Assembly: GCA_900766645.1 (NCBI GenBank)
Contig: CAAFWD010000233.1
Span: 1-51,666 of the forward strand
DNA length: 51,666 bases
DNA from: an uncultured Cetobacterium sp.
Lineage (GTDB): Bacteria; Fusobacteriota; Fusobacteriia; Fusobacteriales; Fusobacteriaceae
Direction of reading: 5' to 3'
Position 1 is the first letter of the stretch; each line of letters starts with the position of its first letter. Shown here piece after piece: positions 24,315 through 33,202 of this stretch. The position numbers were made by a program, and so were the translations under genes. The notes under the pieces were generated by a model. The model was not told the origin of the DNA and did no database searches. It worked only from the letters and a program-made list of their open reading frames with translations.

Positions 24315-27146
24315 ATGAATAAAATAAATTTTTTAAACGAATCAATACAAACTAGTTTAATAGATAAAAATATAGAATCAAATTTAAAATACCAACATAA
24401 ATTACTGTCAAATAAAAATGAAAAAATAATAACTCAAATAAAAAAAGAATTACTTAATTGTGAAGAATTTATAATTTCTGTAGCATTTATAACAGAAAGT
24501 GGAGTTACTCTTATTTTAGAAGAATTAAAACAACTCCAATTAAAAAATATAAAAGGAAAAATACTAACAGGAGATTATTTAAATTTTACTCAACCTAAAG
24601 CGTTGAAAAAACTTTTAGAATTTTCAAATATAGAATTAAAAATTTTATCTAATGAAAATTTTCATGCAAAAGGATATTTTTTCAAAAAAAATAATATTTG
24701 GAACATAGTTATAGGAAGCAGTAATTTAACACAAACAGCTCTCACAACCAACTTTGAATGGAATTTAAAAATTAGTTCTTTAGAAAATGGAAAAATTACA
24801 AATGAAATTATAACTGAATTTAATAATATTTTTAATTTTCTTCCAAACTTAAACTTAAAAATAATAGAAAATTATGAAAAAATTTATAATATTTCTAATA
24901 AATTCTTTAAAAATCAAAAAATAAATCAAAAATTATTTTTTGAAAATGAAATAAAACCTAATTATATGCAAGAAAAAGCATTGGAAAATTTAAAAAAATT
25001 AAGAGAAGTAAAAAATAAAGCACTTATTATAAGTGCAACAGGAACAGGAAAAACATATTTAAGTGCTTTTGATATAAAAAATGTAAATCCTAATAGGATA
25101 TTATTTATAGCTCACAGAAAAACTATATTAGAAAAAGCTAAATTTACTTTTGAAAATATAATAAAAAATAAAAAAATGGGGATATATGAAAAAGATAAAT
25201 TAAATTTTGATTATCTTTTTGCAATGATCCAAACTTTAAGTAAGGATGAGCATTTACAAAATTTTCCTAAAGATTATTTTGATTATATAGTTATAGATGA
25301 AGTTCATCATAGTGGAGCTAAAAGTTATCAAAAATTATTAAATTATTTCACACCTAAATTTTTATTAGGAATGACAGCAACCCCAGAGCGTTCAGACAGT
25401 TTTGATATATATCAACTTTTTGATCATAACATTGCTTACGAAATTAGACTTCATGATGCTTTAAAAGAAAAGTTATTGTGTCCATTTCATTATTTTGGAA
25501 TTTCAGATATTCTTATCAATGGTAAAAATATAGATGAAAAAACAGCTATAAAAGATTTAGTTATAGACCAAAGAGTGGAACACATATTAGAAAAAAGCAA
25601 ATTTTATGGTTATAGCGGAGAGAAACTTCATGGTTTAATATTTGTTTCGAAAGTAGATGAAGCTAAGGAGTTGTCTAAAAAATTTATTGAGAAAGGAATA
25701 AAATGTATAGCTCTTACTGGAGATGATAGTGATGAGACAAGGGAAAGGGCAATAGAAAAGCTTGAGAGGGGTATAATAGAGTATATACTAACTGTAGACA
25801 TATTTAATGAGGGAGTAGATATTCCGTGCGTAAATCAGGTTATTTTATTAAGACCAACAGAATCTTCAATAGTTTATATCCAGCAATTAGGAAGAGGATT
25901 AAGAAAATCAAAAAATAAAGAGTTTGTAGTTGTTTTAGATTTTATAGGAAATTATGAGAAAAACTTTTTAATACCCACAGCAATATCACAAAACAATAGT
26001 TTTGATAAAGATTTTATGAAAAGATTTGTAAAAAGTGGGACTAATATAATTCCAGGGGAAAGTACAATTACTTTTGAAGAGGTTGTTAAAGAAAGAATTT
26101 TTGAAAATATAGGACAAACTAATTTTTCAACTAAAAAAAATATTGAACACGATTTTAATCTTTTAGAAAAACAACTTGGGCGTACTCCATATCTGTACGA
26201 CTTTTTTAATAGAAATATGATTGAGCCAAGTATAATATTAAAATATAAAAAAGATTATGATGAAATTTTAAAAGTATTAAAACCTAAAGAGTATTTTGGA
26301 AAATTAACTTCTTTGGAAAAAAACTTTCTAAAATTTCTATCTTCATTTTTTACTCCAAGTAAAAGAGTACATGAAATGTTAATATTAAAAGATTCCCTAC
26401 AAAATATAGAAGTATCTTTTAATAGAATTGAAAAAATATTAAAAGAGAGTTTTAATATTTTTAATCAAGGGAAAAATTTAAAAAATGCAGCAAAACATTT
26501 GGGGAAAGAGATTTTCACAAGTTTATCTACTACAAAAGAATTTGAACAAATTTTAGAAAATGAAGAGGGAATATATAAAATAAATAAAAACTTTATGAAA
26601 AGTTATAATGAAAATAGTTATTTCAAAATATTGATAGATGATCTTATAAAATATAATTTAGCTTATGTAGAGAAAAATTATAAACAAAATACAACAGAAA
26701 GTATACAACTTTATAAAGAGTATACAAAACAAGAAGGGTTTTGGTATTTAAATTTAGATTTTAATAACGGATATCAAGTTAGTGGATACACGTTTTTTGA
26801 AGAAGAAAGAAAAGTTGTGGTGTTTATAACTTTAGATGATTCTAATATGTTTAGCAATTTTAATAATAAGTTTATCGATTCTGTAAGGATTCCTTGGTAT
26901 TCTAAAGGAAAAAGATGTTTAGTTAGAGATGGGAAAAAAACAAAAGAGGGATTAATAGGAGATAATTATTATACAGTTGAAGTTTTTGCTAAAAAGACTC
27001 AAAGTGAAAACTTTTATTATTTAGGAGAAGTAAGTGAAGTTTTAAATCCTGAAGAGATTATTTTAAAGGAAGTTCCTATGGTAAAATATGAATTTAAATT
27101 AAAGTATGAAGTGGAAAATGAATTGTTTGAATATTTAAATGGGTAA
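24315..27146 (+). CDS. PLD-like/DEAD-DEAH helicase/DUF3427-type protein
   Basis: A 943-residue SF2 helicase fusion. Residues about 35-155 form a phospholipase-D-like domain (HAKGYFF 117-123, GSSNLT 134-139), as in restriction-type nucleases. The helicase core has SATGTGKT (240-247), DEVHH (328-332), GMTATPERSD (352-361), FNEGVDIP (497-504) and QQLGRGLRKS (523-532). The C-terminus (about 560-940) matches the DUF3427-type extension, including YQVSGYTFFEEERKVVVFITLDD. Such proteins often occur in mobile or defence islands, but this one stands alone beside the origin. It is notably A-rich and probably acquired. Restriction of foreign DNA or a repair role is possible. Neither is shown. Confidence 0.87.
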   Translation: MNKINFLNESIQTSLIDKNIESNLKYQHKLLSNKNEKIITQIKKELLNCEEFIISVAFITESGVTLILEELKQLQLKNIKGKILTGDYLNFTQPKALKKLLEFSNIELKILSNENFHAKGYFFKKNNIWNIVIGSSNLTQTALTTNFEWNLKISSLENGKITNEIITEFNNIFNFLPNLNLKIIENYEKIYNISNKFFKNQKINQKLFFENEIKPNYMQEKALENLKKLREVKNKALIISATGTGKTYLSAFDIKNVNPNRILFIAHRKTILEKAKFTFENIIKNKKMGIYEKDKLNFDYLFAMIQTLSKDEHLQNFPKDYFDYIVIDEVHHSGAKSYQKLLNYFTPKFLLGMTATPERSDSFDIYQLFDHNIAYEIRLHDALKEKLLCPFHYFGISDILINGKNIDEKTAIKDLVIDQRVEHILEKSKFYGYSGEKLHGLIFVSKVDEAKELSKKFIEKGIKCIALTGDDSDETRERAIEKLERGIIEYILTVDIFNEGVDIPCVNQVILLRPTESSIVYIQQLGRGLRKSKNKEFVVVLDFIGNYEKNFLIPTAISQNNSFDKDFMKRFVKSGTNIIPGESTITFEEVVKERIFENIGQTNFSTKKNIEHDFNLLEKQLGRTPYLYDFFNRNMIEPSIILKYKKDYDEILKVLKPKEYFGKLTSLEKNFLKFLSSFFTPSKRVHEMLILKDSLQNIEVSFNRIEKILKESFNIFNQGKNLKNAAKHLGKEIFTSLSTTKEFEQILENEEGIYKINKNFMKSYNENSYFKILIDDLIKYNLAYVEKNYKQNTTESIQLYKEYTKQEGFWYLNLDFNNGYQVSGYTFFEEERKVVVFITLDDSNMFSNFNNKFIDSVRIPWYSKGKRCLVRDGKKTKEGLIGDNYYTVEVFAKKTQSENFYYLGEVSEVLNPEEIILKEVPMVKYEFKLKYEVENELFEYLNG

Positions 27147-27147
27147 T

Positions 27148-27198
27148 AAAATAGCACCTTTAGAATTGGATAGAAATCCAATAATAAGGTGCTATTTT
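27148..27198. terminator. Bidirectional two-part stem terminator
   Basis: AAAATAGCACCTT (27148-27160) pairs with AAGGTGCTATTTT (27186-27198), with an inner TTGGAT/ATCCAA stem. It separates the convergent helicase and lytic transglycosylase genes. Confidence 0.85.
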
Positions 27199-27204
27199 TT
27201 ATGT

Positions 27205-27711
27205 TTATGCTTTTAATGACTCATTATACTCTTTTAAAACTTTTTTTACATATTTTTGTGTTTCTTTAAAAGGAGGAATACCATTGTATTTTTTTACATT
27301 TCCATAACCAGCGTTATAAGTTGCTAATGCTAAGGAGATATTGTTATTATTTTGTTTTAAACACCAAGCAAGATACTCAGTTCCACCTCTTATGTTAGAG
27401 TGAATATCTGTAGGATTGACTTTTAAAGATTTTGCTGTTGCAGGCATAAGTTGCATAAGACCTTTAGCTCCAGCAGAAGAAACACTATTTGAATTAAAAT
27501 TGCTTTCAACTTTTATAATAGAAGCAACTAATTTTGGATCAATTTTGTGTTTAACTGAATTTTCAATAATACTATTGTATATTTTTTCCGCTTTAACTTT
27601 AGAATCTACATTTTGATGAACATAGTCTTTTAATTTATTATTTATAATTTTATCTTGAGTAAAAACAGTGAATGTAAGGAGAAAGAATAAAACTGTAAAA
27701 ATTGATTTCAA
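27205..27711 (-). CDS. Secreted lytic transglycosylase (SLT domain)
   Basis: A 168-residue protein with signal peptide (residues 1-18) and a single SLT domain. It has the catalytic Glu in IIKVESNFNSNSVSSAGAKG (about 70), then GLMQLMPATAKSLKV, IRGGTEYLAWCL and LALATYNAGYGNVKKY. It would cut peptidoglycan in the periplasm. The start is TTG at 27711, because GTGAGGTGA lies just before it and residues 1-18 make a complete signal peptide. Placement near a plasmid-type origin recalls the VirB1-like enzymes of conjugative elements, but no other transfer gene is present, so general wall remodelling is equally likely. Confidence 0.88.
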   Translation of the reverse strand: MKSIFTVLFFLLTFTVFTQDKIINNKLKDYVHQNVDSKVKAEKIYNSIIENSVKHKIDPKLVASIIKVESNFNSNSVSSAGAKGLMQLMPATAKSLKVNPTDIHSNIRGGTEYLAWCLKQNNNNISLALATYNAGYGNVKKYNGIPPFKETQKYVKKVLKEYNESLKA

Positions 27712-27765
27712 AAAATCACCTCACTAAAAATTAAATACTCCTTAAATAAAAATAAGGATCGAGGT

Positions 27766-27793
27766 ATTATATCATATATTCTAGAAAAAACAA
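27766..27793 (-). promoter_or_regulatory. Promoter of the lytic transglycosylase gene
   Basis: Minus strand: TTGTTT (27793-27788), a 16-base spacer and TATAAT (27771-27766), 55 bp upstream of the start. Confidence 0.5.
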
Positions 27794-27863
27794 AATTTTA
27801 TTTTTAGAGACACTAATATTTAACTAGAGTTCCCATTAAAATTATAAAAATATAAAATAAAAA

Positions 27864-27883
27864 ATGCCCTATAAATAGGGCAT
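27864..27883 (-). terminator. Terminator of the flavoprotein gene
   Basis: ATGCCCTA-TAAA-TAGGGCAT stem-loop followed on the minus strand by a T-rich run, 11 bp after the stop. Confidence 0.85.
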
Positions 27884-27893
27884 AAAATTCTTA

Positions 27894-28532
27894 TTATTTA
27901 ATAAAGTCAGTAAGAATTTTCTTTTCTGATTTTGGTGGTAGAATAAAATCAGAACCTTGCTTCATTTTTAAAAGATAAACGATATTTTTTCCTAAAACTC
28001 TTAAGGTTTGAATTCCTTCTTCATCTTTCTCACAATCTCCAGGATAAGTTCCAAAAATAATATTCCAATATGTGGACCCAGGAATAATCATTCCAGCTTC
28101 TTGGAAATAATGATTGAAAGAGTTGATTACATCTACTCCTCCCCCTCTTCTAACTGTAGAAATTCCAGCTGCTATTTTTTGTGCTAGTTTAGGTTCTTCA
28201 GAACCTATTGTAGCTACTAGAAAAGCTCTATCAAGAAAACTCTTTAAAGGTCCAGTCATTCCTCCAAAGTAAGTAGGAGAACCTAAAATTAAAGCATCAG
28301 CTTCAATAATTTTACTTAAATAAAAATTAACATTATCATTTTTTATAACACATTCTCCAGTTTTATGGTTCATACAATGCCCACAAGCAGTACAACCTTT
28401 AAAGAGCTCAAGACCTATATCTAATATTTCAAATTCAATATCACAATTTTTAATTTCATCTCCAATAATATTTAGTGCAAATTTAGTATTTCCAGAATTG
28501 TTGGGACTACCATTAATAGCAAGAACCTTCAT
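27894..28532 (-). CDS. Flavodoxin-fold NAD(P)H oxidoreductase / iron-sulfur flavoprotein
   Basis: The 212-residue protein has the FMN-binding start LAINGSPNNSGNTKFAL (about 4-20), the Cys cluster GCTACGHCMNHKTGECVI (about 46-63) typical of iron-sulfur flavoproteins, and the second FMN loop LGSPTYFGGMTGPLKSFLDR (about 83-102). It is a small reductase, possibly in oxygen or quinone detoxification. The partner is unknown. The AAGGAGG site lies in the right arm of a leader hairpin (see 28541-28565), so translation may be controlled. It forms a one-gene unit. Confidence 0.9.
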   Translation of the reverse strand: MKVLAINGSPNNSGNTKFALNIIGDEIKNCDIEFEILDIGLELFKGCTACGHCMNHKTGECVIKNDNVNFYLSKIIEADALILGSPTYFGGMTGPLKSFLDRAFLVATIGSEEPKLAQKIAAGISTVRRGGGVDVINSFNHYFQEAGMIIPGSTYWNIIFGTYPGDCEKDEEGIQTLRVLGKNIVYLLKMKQGSDFILPPKSEKKILTDFIK

Positions 28533-28540
28533 AAAAAAAC

Positions 28541-28565
28541 CTCCTTAATTATTTGAGTTAAGGAG
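28541..28565 (-). promoter_or_regulatory. Leader hairpin that would mask the ribosome-binding site
   Basis: CTCCTTAA and TTAAGGAG make a perfect 8-bp stem with a 9-base loop just upstream of the flavoprotein ATG. In the minus-strand mRNA the 3' arm contains the AAGGAG ribosome-binding site, so folding would block translation. Confidence 0.55.
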
Positions 28566-28592
28566 ATTTACTAAAAAAGTTTTTAATTTCTT

Positions 28593-28624
28593 TTTTTATT
28601 TTCCCCCGCGGGGGAAAATAAAAA
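28593..28624. repeat. 32-bp GC-cored palindrome, copy 2 (candidate parS)
   Basis: A perfect 32-bp palindrome whose inner 24 bases equal copy 1 at 20425-20448. It is intergenic, between two minus-strand genes, and 17 bp after the PRD-regulator stop, so it could also act as a terminator. The exact match to a coding-region copy favours a protein-binding DNA site or repeat element. Confidence 0.6.
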
Positions 28625-28640
28625 TAATAAAATACAAAAA

Positions 28641-29930
28641 CTAAATATCATTTTTTATAACATTTTCAAATTGTTTTAATAATTCTTTTTTAAAATTTTC
28701 TACATTTAAATTACTGCTATTTTTAGAAGCAATAGTTAAAAGTTCTTTTAAACTAATAACCTTATGTTTAGATTTTTCTATCTCTTTTTTTAAAATAGTT
28801 CTAATAAAATAAATTTCATTTTCAGTTAATTTTTCAGGAAGAGAATGATCTTTTCCTACAAAATCTTCAATTATAATAAAAAGCTCATCTTTTTCATTAA
28901 CGGTTCCAATACTAAAATTGTTTCTTAGCCTATAAATTGCAGGAATTAAATAATCATATAAATTTTTTTTAAAATTAAGTTCATCTATATCTAAAGAGAT
29001 ATTTTCTTTTAAAAATAAAATAAGATTTTCAAAGAATACATTAAAGTTATTTTCCAGTTCATGAATGTTCTCGCTAGCCCCTCCACTTATGAAATACTCT
29101 GTAAGATGACTTATTTCAAAGGAATATTCATACGGAATAAAATTTTTCATCTCCTCTTTAACAATATCGAAATATTTAGTATTTATAAGAAAAGTATAAT
29201 TTGATTTTTTTTGAATTATATTATTTGAATCAATTCTATCAAGAGTTACAATGATAAATATAATCATAAGATTTTTAAACTCTTCAGGAAAGATTACATT
29301 CATCCTATTTTCAATATTTTTAATTTCTAAGCTAATTTCAGAAAAAGCTGAAAGTTCAAGATTTTCTAAAAAATCCGCCTCTGTTATTAAAAGGTAATTT
29401 TTGATGTTAAATTTAAACTTATCCTTAAAAATAATCATATTCTCAAGAAGCTTAAGGGTTTTTAAGTGTCTCAATTTTTTTTCATTACCACTAATTTTAA
29501 ATTTGTTTTTGAAAGATATAATTTCGAGATCATATTTCTGTAAAAATTTATTTAAGATGTCAATATCACTTTTTAAAGTTCTTCTAGTTATAGAAAGTTT
29601 ATTTTCAATATAATTAAGATTTATATTTTTAACAAATAAAAAATACATTAAAGTATTTTCAATTCTTTCCTCTTGGTTAAGGTTATAGTAATTTTTATAA
29701 ATGGAATTTAAAAATAGTTCATATTGAAATTTATCAATTTCAATAAAAAAAGTTTTATCTTTTCTGCTAATTGGAATAGCAAGAATTTTCTTTAAATAAA
29801 ATTCTAAATTTTCTAAAAAATATCTTATATATCGTTCGGTAACCCCAAATTTTTTAGCGAGATCTTTTATTGAAATTTTTTCAAGTTTTAAAATTTGAAA
29901 AAGGTCCATCTCTTTTTTTCCTAAACTCAT
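28641..29930 (-). CDS. PRD-type transcriptional regulator/antiterminator
   Basis: About 429 residues with two N-terminal helix-turn-helix regions (about 17-40, ISIKDLAKKFGVTERYIRYFL; about 95-120, NYIENKLSITRRTLKSDIDIL). The layout is of the MtlR/LicR/BglG kind. A helical domain (about 200-310) resembling PTS regulation domains follows, with conserved His in SHLTEYF. Such proteins are switched by PTS phosphorylation. It is the last gene of the malX-patB unit and so probably controls that operon. ATG 29930 with GGTGAT before it is preferred. The longer frame overlaps patB. The C-terminus lacks an obvious EIIA domain. Confidence 0.75.
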   Translation of the reverse strand: MSLGKKEMDLFQILKLEKISIKDLAKKFGVTERYIRYFLENLEFYLKKILAIPISRKDKTFFIEIDKFQYELFLNSIYKNYYNLNQEERIENTLMYFLFVKNINLNYIENKLSITRRTLKSDIDILNKFLQKYDLEIISFKNKFKISGNEKKLRHLKTLKLLENMIIFKDKFKFNIKNYLLITEADFLENLELSAFSEISLEIKNIENRMNVIFPEEFKNLMIIFIIVTLDRIDSNNIIQKKSNYTFLINTKYFDIVKEEMKNFIPYEYSFEISHLTEYFISGGASENIHELENNFNVFFENLILFLKENISLDIDELNFKKNLYDYLIPAIYRLRNNFSIGTVNEKDELFIIIEDFVGKDHSLPEKLTENEIYFIRTILKKEIEKSKHKVISLKELLTIASKNSSNLNVENFKKELLKQFENVIKNDI

Positions 29931-29955
29931 AATATCACCTAGATAAATTATATCT

Positions 29956-31113
29956 TTATGGGACCAAATAATCAAGAGCTCTTTTAATTCCGTTAACTCC
30001 AATTTTAACTTTATCAATAGGAGCAGCTACATTCAAACGTATTTTATATTCATCTCCGTATGCTTCCCCAGACATAATAGCAACTTTCCCAATATCAAGT
30101 AGGGCAGTTTGAAAATCTTTAGGAGATATATTTGAATTTTTAAAATCTATCCATATAAGATATGTTGCCTCAGGAATATAAGCTTTAATACCTTTATATC
30201 CATTAAGTTCATTGACTACAAATTTACAATTATTAGTTAAATATTCATTTAATTCATCCACCCAGTATGCACATTCATTATAAGCTGTAATAGTTGAAAT
30301 AACTCCAAAAATTGTAGGAGAAGAGACTGAGTCAACTTCACGTGTATGTTTTAAAAATTTCTCTCTTAAGTTATTATCTGGAATTATTCCATATGATCCT
30401 CCTAAGGCAGGAGTATTAAATGTTTTTGATGGAGAAGAAAAAATAATACAATTTTCAATATCTAACTTTAGTACAGGAGTTACATTTTTTCTAGCAATAT
30501 CCATATGGATGTCATCAGATACAAGGATAACATTATATTTTTTACAAAGGTTTATAAGTTGCTCTAATTCATTCTTTTTCCAAATTTTTCCAGTAGGATT
30601 TTCAGGATTACAAAGAAGGAATACTTTAACACCTTGTTTAAATCCATTTTCAATCTCATCAAAATTAGTTTCAAAAATACCAGTTTCTTTTTCAGTTAAT
30701 TCAATTTCAAAAAGATGATAAGGTTTTAAAATTTTAGAAAATCCATCATATCTAGGTGTATGAGTCATAACTTTTCCATTTTTTCCAGCAATTAACTCTA
30801 AACTTAAAGAAATAGAGTAAATAACAGATGGAGAGTAAACAATCCAATCATTATTAATATTTGTATTATAACGATTAATATACCAATTTTTTATGGAATC
30901 TTTATATTCGAAATGATTCCAACGAGTATATCCAAAAATTTTATGTTGAGTTCGTTCTATAATTTTATCAATAATCTCTTTTGGAGATTCAAAATCCATA
31001 TCAGATATTGAAAATGGGGTTAGATCTTTTGTACCTTTTCCAAAACGATCCTCTATATAATCCCATTGGGTACAAAAAGTTCCTCTTCTATTTATAATTT
31101 TATCAAAATTCAT
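29956..31113 (-). CDS. MalY/PatB-type C-S lyase aminotransferase
   Basis: A 385-residue PLP fold-type I enzyme of the MalY/PatB (cystathionine beta-lyase-like) group. It begins INRRGTFCTQWD and has SISDMDFESP (about 34-43), LCNPENPTGKIW, VSDDIHMDI and the PLP Lys in FSSPSKTFNTPALGGSYGI (about 235). It would cleave C-S bonds of cysteine conjugates or cystathionine. In Escherichia coli, MalY also modulates MalT. ATG 31113 follows GGAGGAC. The malX-malY order is the same as in the E. coli malXY operon, a useful parallel. Regulation by the PRD protein, not MalI, is inferred. Confidence 0.88.
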   Translation of the reverse strand: MNFDKIINRRGTFCTQWDYIEDRFGKGTKDLTPFSISDMDFESPKEIIDKIIERTQHKIFGYTRWNHFEYKDSIKNWYINRYNTNINNDWIVYSPSVIYSISLSLELIAGKNGKVMTHTPRYDGFSKILKPYHLFEIELTEKETGIFETNFDEIENGFKQGVKVFLLCNPENPTGKIWKKNELEQLINLCKKYNVILVSDDIHMDIARKNVTPVLKLDIENCIIFSSPSKTFNTPALGGSYGIIPDNNLREKFLKHTREVDSVSSPTIFGVISTITAYNECAYWVDELNEYLTNNCKFVVNELNGYKGIKAYIPEATYLIWIDFKNSNISPKDFQTALLDIGKVAIMSGEAYGDEYKIRLNVAAPIDKVKIGVNGIKRALDYLVP

Positions 31114-31137
31114 AAGTCCTCCTAATTGTGTAAAAAA

Positions 31138-31155
31138 GGAGGGATTTCTCCCTCC
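31138..31155 (-). terminator. Internal terminator/attenuator between malX and malY/patB
   Basis: GGAGGGA-TTTC-TCCCTCC (7-bp GC-rich stem), followed on the minus strand by six T residues. It lies 6 bp after malX and before the malY/patB ribosome-binding site, so it should reduce downstream transcription. The PRD regulator could act here as an antiterminator. Confidence 0.75.
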
Positions 31156-31160
31156 CATGT

Positions 31161-32699
31161 TTAAATTAATTTTTGCATTTGTTTCTTTAATACTTGAACT
31201 TTAGGCCCAACAATAACTTGAACATTGGTGTCATTTAACTTAATAACATTTACAGCCCCAGCAGCTTTTACAGCTTCAGTATCAATTAAATTAGCATCTT
31301 TAACAACAAGTCTTAATCTTGTTATACAGTTATCAAGATTAACTATATTTTCTTTTCCACCTAAAGCTTCAAGCATAATTTTAGCAGTATATCCACCAAT
31401 ATCTCCACTATCAACAGCTTCTTTAGCTAAAGTTGAATTATCTCTTCCAGGAGTTGGGATATCATATTTTTCTATATACCATTTAAATGTGAAATAATAA
31501 ATAGCAAACCAGATAATTCCAATAGGAATAATTAAATACCATTTTGTCCACATCCCTTGGAATACTCCAAATACAAGGAAGTCAATAATATTTCCATCTG
31601 TGTTTCCGATTGCAACTTTTAAAAGCCCCATTATCATAAATCCAAGACCAGTCATAAACGCATGGAAAACATAAAGAACAGGTGCGATGAATAAGAAAAT
31701 AAATTCAATTGGTTCTGTAATTCCACCAACAGCAGCAGCAACAACAGCAGAGATAAGAAGACCTTTTACTTTAGTTCTATTTTCTAAGTAAGCAGACTTA
31801 TAAATTGCTAATGCAGCACCTGAAAGACCGAATATAAATGTTGGCATTTTTCCTTGAGAAAGGAATCTAGTAAATTCTGGTGATACAAAATTTGGACCTT
31901 GTGCAAATTGATTATAGAATATATTCAGTGCCCCGTGAACAGCTTCTCCTGTGTTAGAGATGTATGTTCCACCAGCTTCAGTAAATCTAATAGTAGCAAC
32001 TAGTATGTGATGAAGTCCAAATGGAAGAAGAAGTCTTTCTCCAGCTCCAAAAAGGAAAGGACCAAATGCACCAGCACCATTAATAAGAGAACCAACTTTA
32101 TTAATTCCAGCAGCAAAGAAAGGCCAAATTAATGGAACGAAAAGTCCAACTACAGACATAATAATTACAGTTGCAATGGCAACGAGTCTTGTTCCTCCAA
32201 AGAATGAGAAGGCATCTGGCAGTTGTTTATTTTGGAATTTTTCATGAATAAAGAAAACTAGAATACCACATATTAAAGCTCCTAGGGCACCAGTATCAAT
32301 ACTTTGAATTCCCATAACCATTTTTGTATCAGTAACATCAAGAATCCCTTTTTGTGTTAAGTAGAAATTAGTTCCAAGTTGCATAGAGATATATCCAACA
32401 AGACCAGCAAAAGCAGCAATCTCTTTATTTTCTCTAGCCATTCCAAGAGGAATCGCTACTGCAAACATAAGTGGTAAAAATGAAAATGCAACTAAACTTA
32501 CTTTTATCATAAAGTTAAACATTAGTTGAAGAAATGAATTTCCTAAAAATGGGAACATTTCAATAGTTGTACCACCAGTGAAAGCAGCTCCAATACCAAG
32601 TAAGATTCCCATAGCAGCTAATAATGCTACAGGTAACATAAATGTTTTTCCTAAACTTTGGAAAAACTCCCAAGCACTTATTTTATTTTTTACGCTCAT
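31161..32699 (-). CDS. malX: PTS glucose/maltose-type EIICB component
   Basis: The 512-residue permease has the EIIC membrane domain first (about 10-410), with GERLLLPFGLHHILVATIRF and GGITEPIEFIFLFIAPVLYV as in the glucose/maltose group. The EIIB domain follows (about 430-512), with phosphorylated Cys in LDNCITRLRLVVKD. No EIIA domain is attached, so it relies on a separate EIIA-Glc. Substrate is probably a glucose-type hexose or maltose. Similarity and the malY neighbour favour MalX. It is the first gene of the operon, with GGGGG before ATG. Confidence 0.9.
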   Translation of the reverse strand: MSVKNKISAWEFFQSLGKTFMLPVALLAAMGILLGIGAAFTGGTTIEMFPFLGNSFLQLMFNFMIKVSLVAFSFLPLMFAVAIPLGMARENKEIAAFAGLVGYISMQLGTNFYLTQKGILDVTDTKMVMGIQSIDTGALGALICGILVFFIHEKFQNKQLPDAFSFFGGTRLVAIATVIIMSVVGLFVPLIWPFFAAGINKVGSLINGAGAFGPFLFGAGERLLLPFGLHHILVATIRFTEAGGTYISNTGEAVHGALNIFYNQFAQGPNFVSPEFTRFLSQGKMPTFIFGLSGAALAIYKSAYLENRTKVKGLLISAVVAAAVGGITEPIEFIFLFIAPVLYVFHAFMTGLGFMIMGLLKVAIGNTDGNIIDFLVFGVFQGMWTKWYLIIPIGIIWFAIYYFTFKWYIEKYDIPTPGRDNSTLAKEAVDSGDIGGYTAKIMLEALGGKENIVNLDNCITRLRLVVKDANLIDTEAVKAAGAVNVIKLNDTNVQVIVGPKVQVLKKQMQKLI

Positions 32700-32731
32700 A
32701 TAAAGCCCCCTTAATTAAATTATGTGAGTTT

Positions 32732-32760
32732 ATTATATTTTATCTTCTATTTTTATACAA
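32732..32760 (-). promoter_or_regulatory. Promoter of malX
   Basis: Minus strand: TTGTAT (32760-32755), a 17-base spacer and perfect TATAAT (32737-32732), 33 bp upstream of ATG. Confidence 0.6.
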
Positions 32761-32847
32761 TTATGATAATAGTTCTATAAAAATTGAATAAAATTAACAG
32801 TTTTATGAAAAAAGTATTAATAAATTACAAAAATTAGAGAAATAAAA

Positions 32848-32871
32848 AAGGGTTAGATCATTCTAACCCTT
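32848..32871 (-). terminator. Terminator of the small acidic protein gene
   Basis: AAGGGTTAGA-TCAT-TCTAACCCTT, a 10-bp stem, with a T-run on the minus strand, 6 bp after the stop. Confidence 0.9.
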
Positions 32872-32876
32872 AGAGT

Positions 32877-33131
32877 TTATTCTGTAACAGATTGAATATA
32901 TTTGATTTTGTCATCAGATAAAGTATATTTAAATTGTCCCTCTTTTCCATCTACTGAAACTGTTATATTGAAATCTTTTTCAGATATTTTTTCAATTTTT
33001 ATAATATCAAAATCTTCAACATTTAACTCTTCGGCTATATTTTCCAAAAACTCCTCTTCAAATTCGAATTCAAAGCATTCATTTTCATGCTCTAAAATAT
33101 ATGAAAAATCTATAAAATTTATTATATCCAT
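32877..33131 (-). CDS. Small acidic protein of unknown function
   Basis: An 84-residue strongly acidic protein with an EFEFEEEFLENIAEELNVEDFD patch in the N-terminal half. Its C-terminal half (about 50-80, FNITVSVDGKEGQFKYTLSDDKI) looks like a small beta-sheet. It has its own AAGGAG site and terminator, which makes it a real gene rather than a chance frame. I recognise no family, signal peptide or membrane segment. The neighbours (malX, AGCS symporter) give no clue to its role. Confidence 0.7.
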   Translation of the reverse strand: MDIINFIDFSYILEHENECFEFEFEEEFLENIAEELNVEDFDIIKIEKISEKDFNITVSVDGKEGQFKYTLSDDKIKYIQSVTE

Positions 33132-33202
33132 AATGAACTCCTTTTTATTTTGATAAATTATTATAACAAAATTTTAAAAACTTTCCTAATAAAAAGTATT
33201 AA

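Noticed and set aside
28593..28624. The palindrome as merely a terminator of the PRD gene
   Set aside because: It may end transcription too, but the same 24 bases occur inside a coding region on the other side of the origin, which a terminator would not explain.
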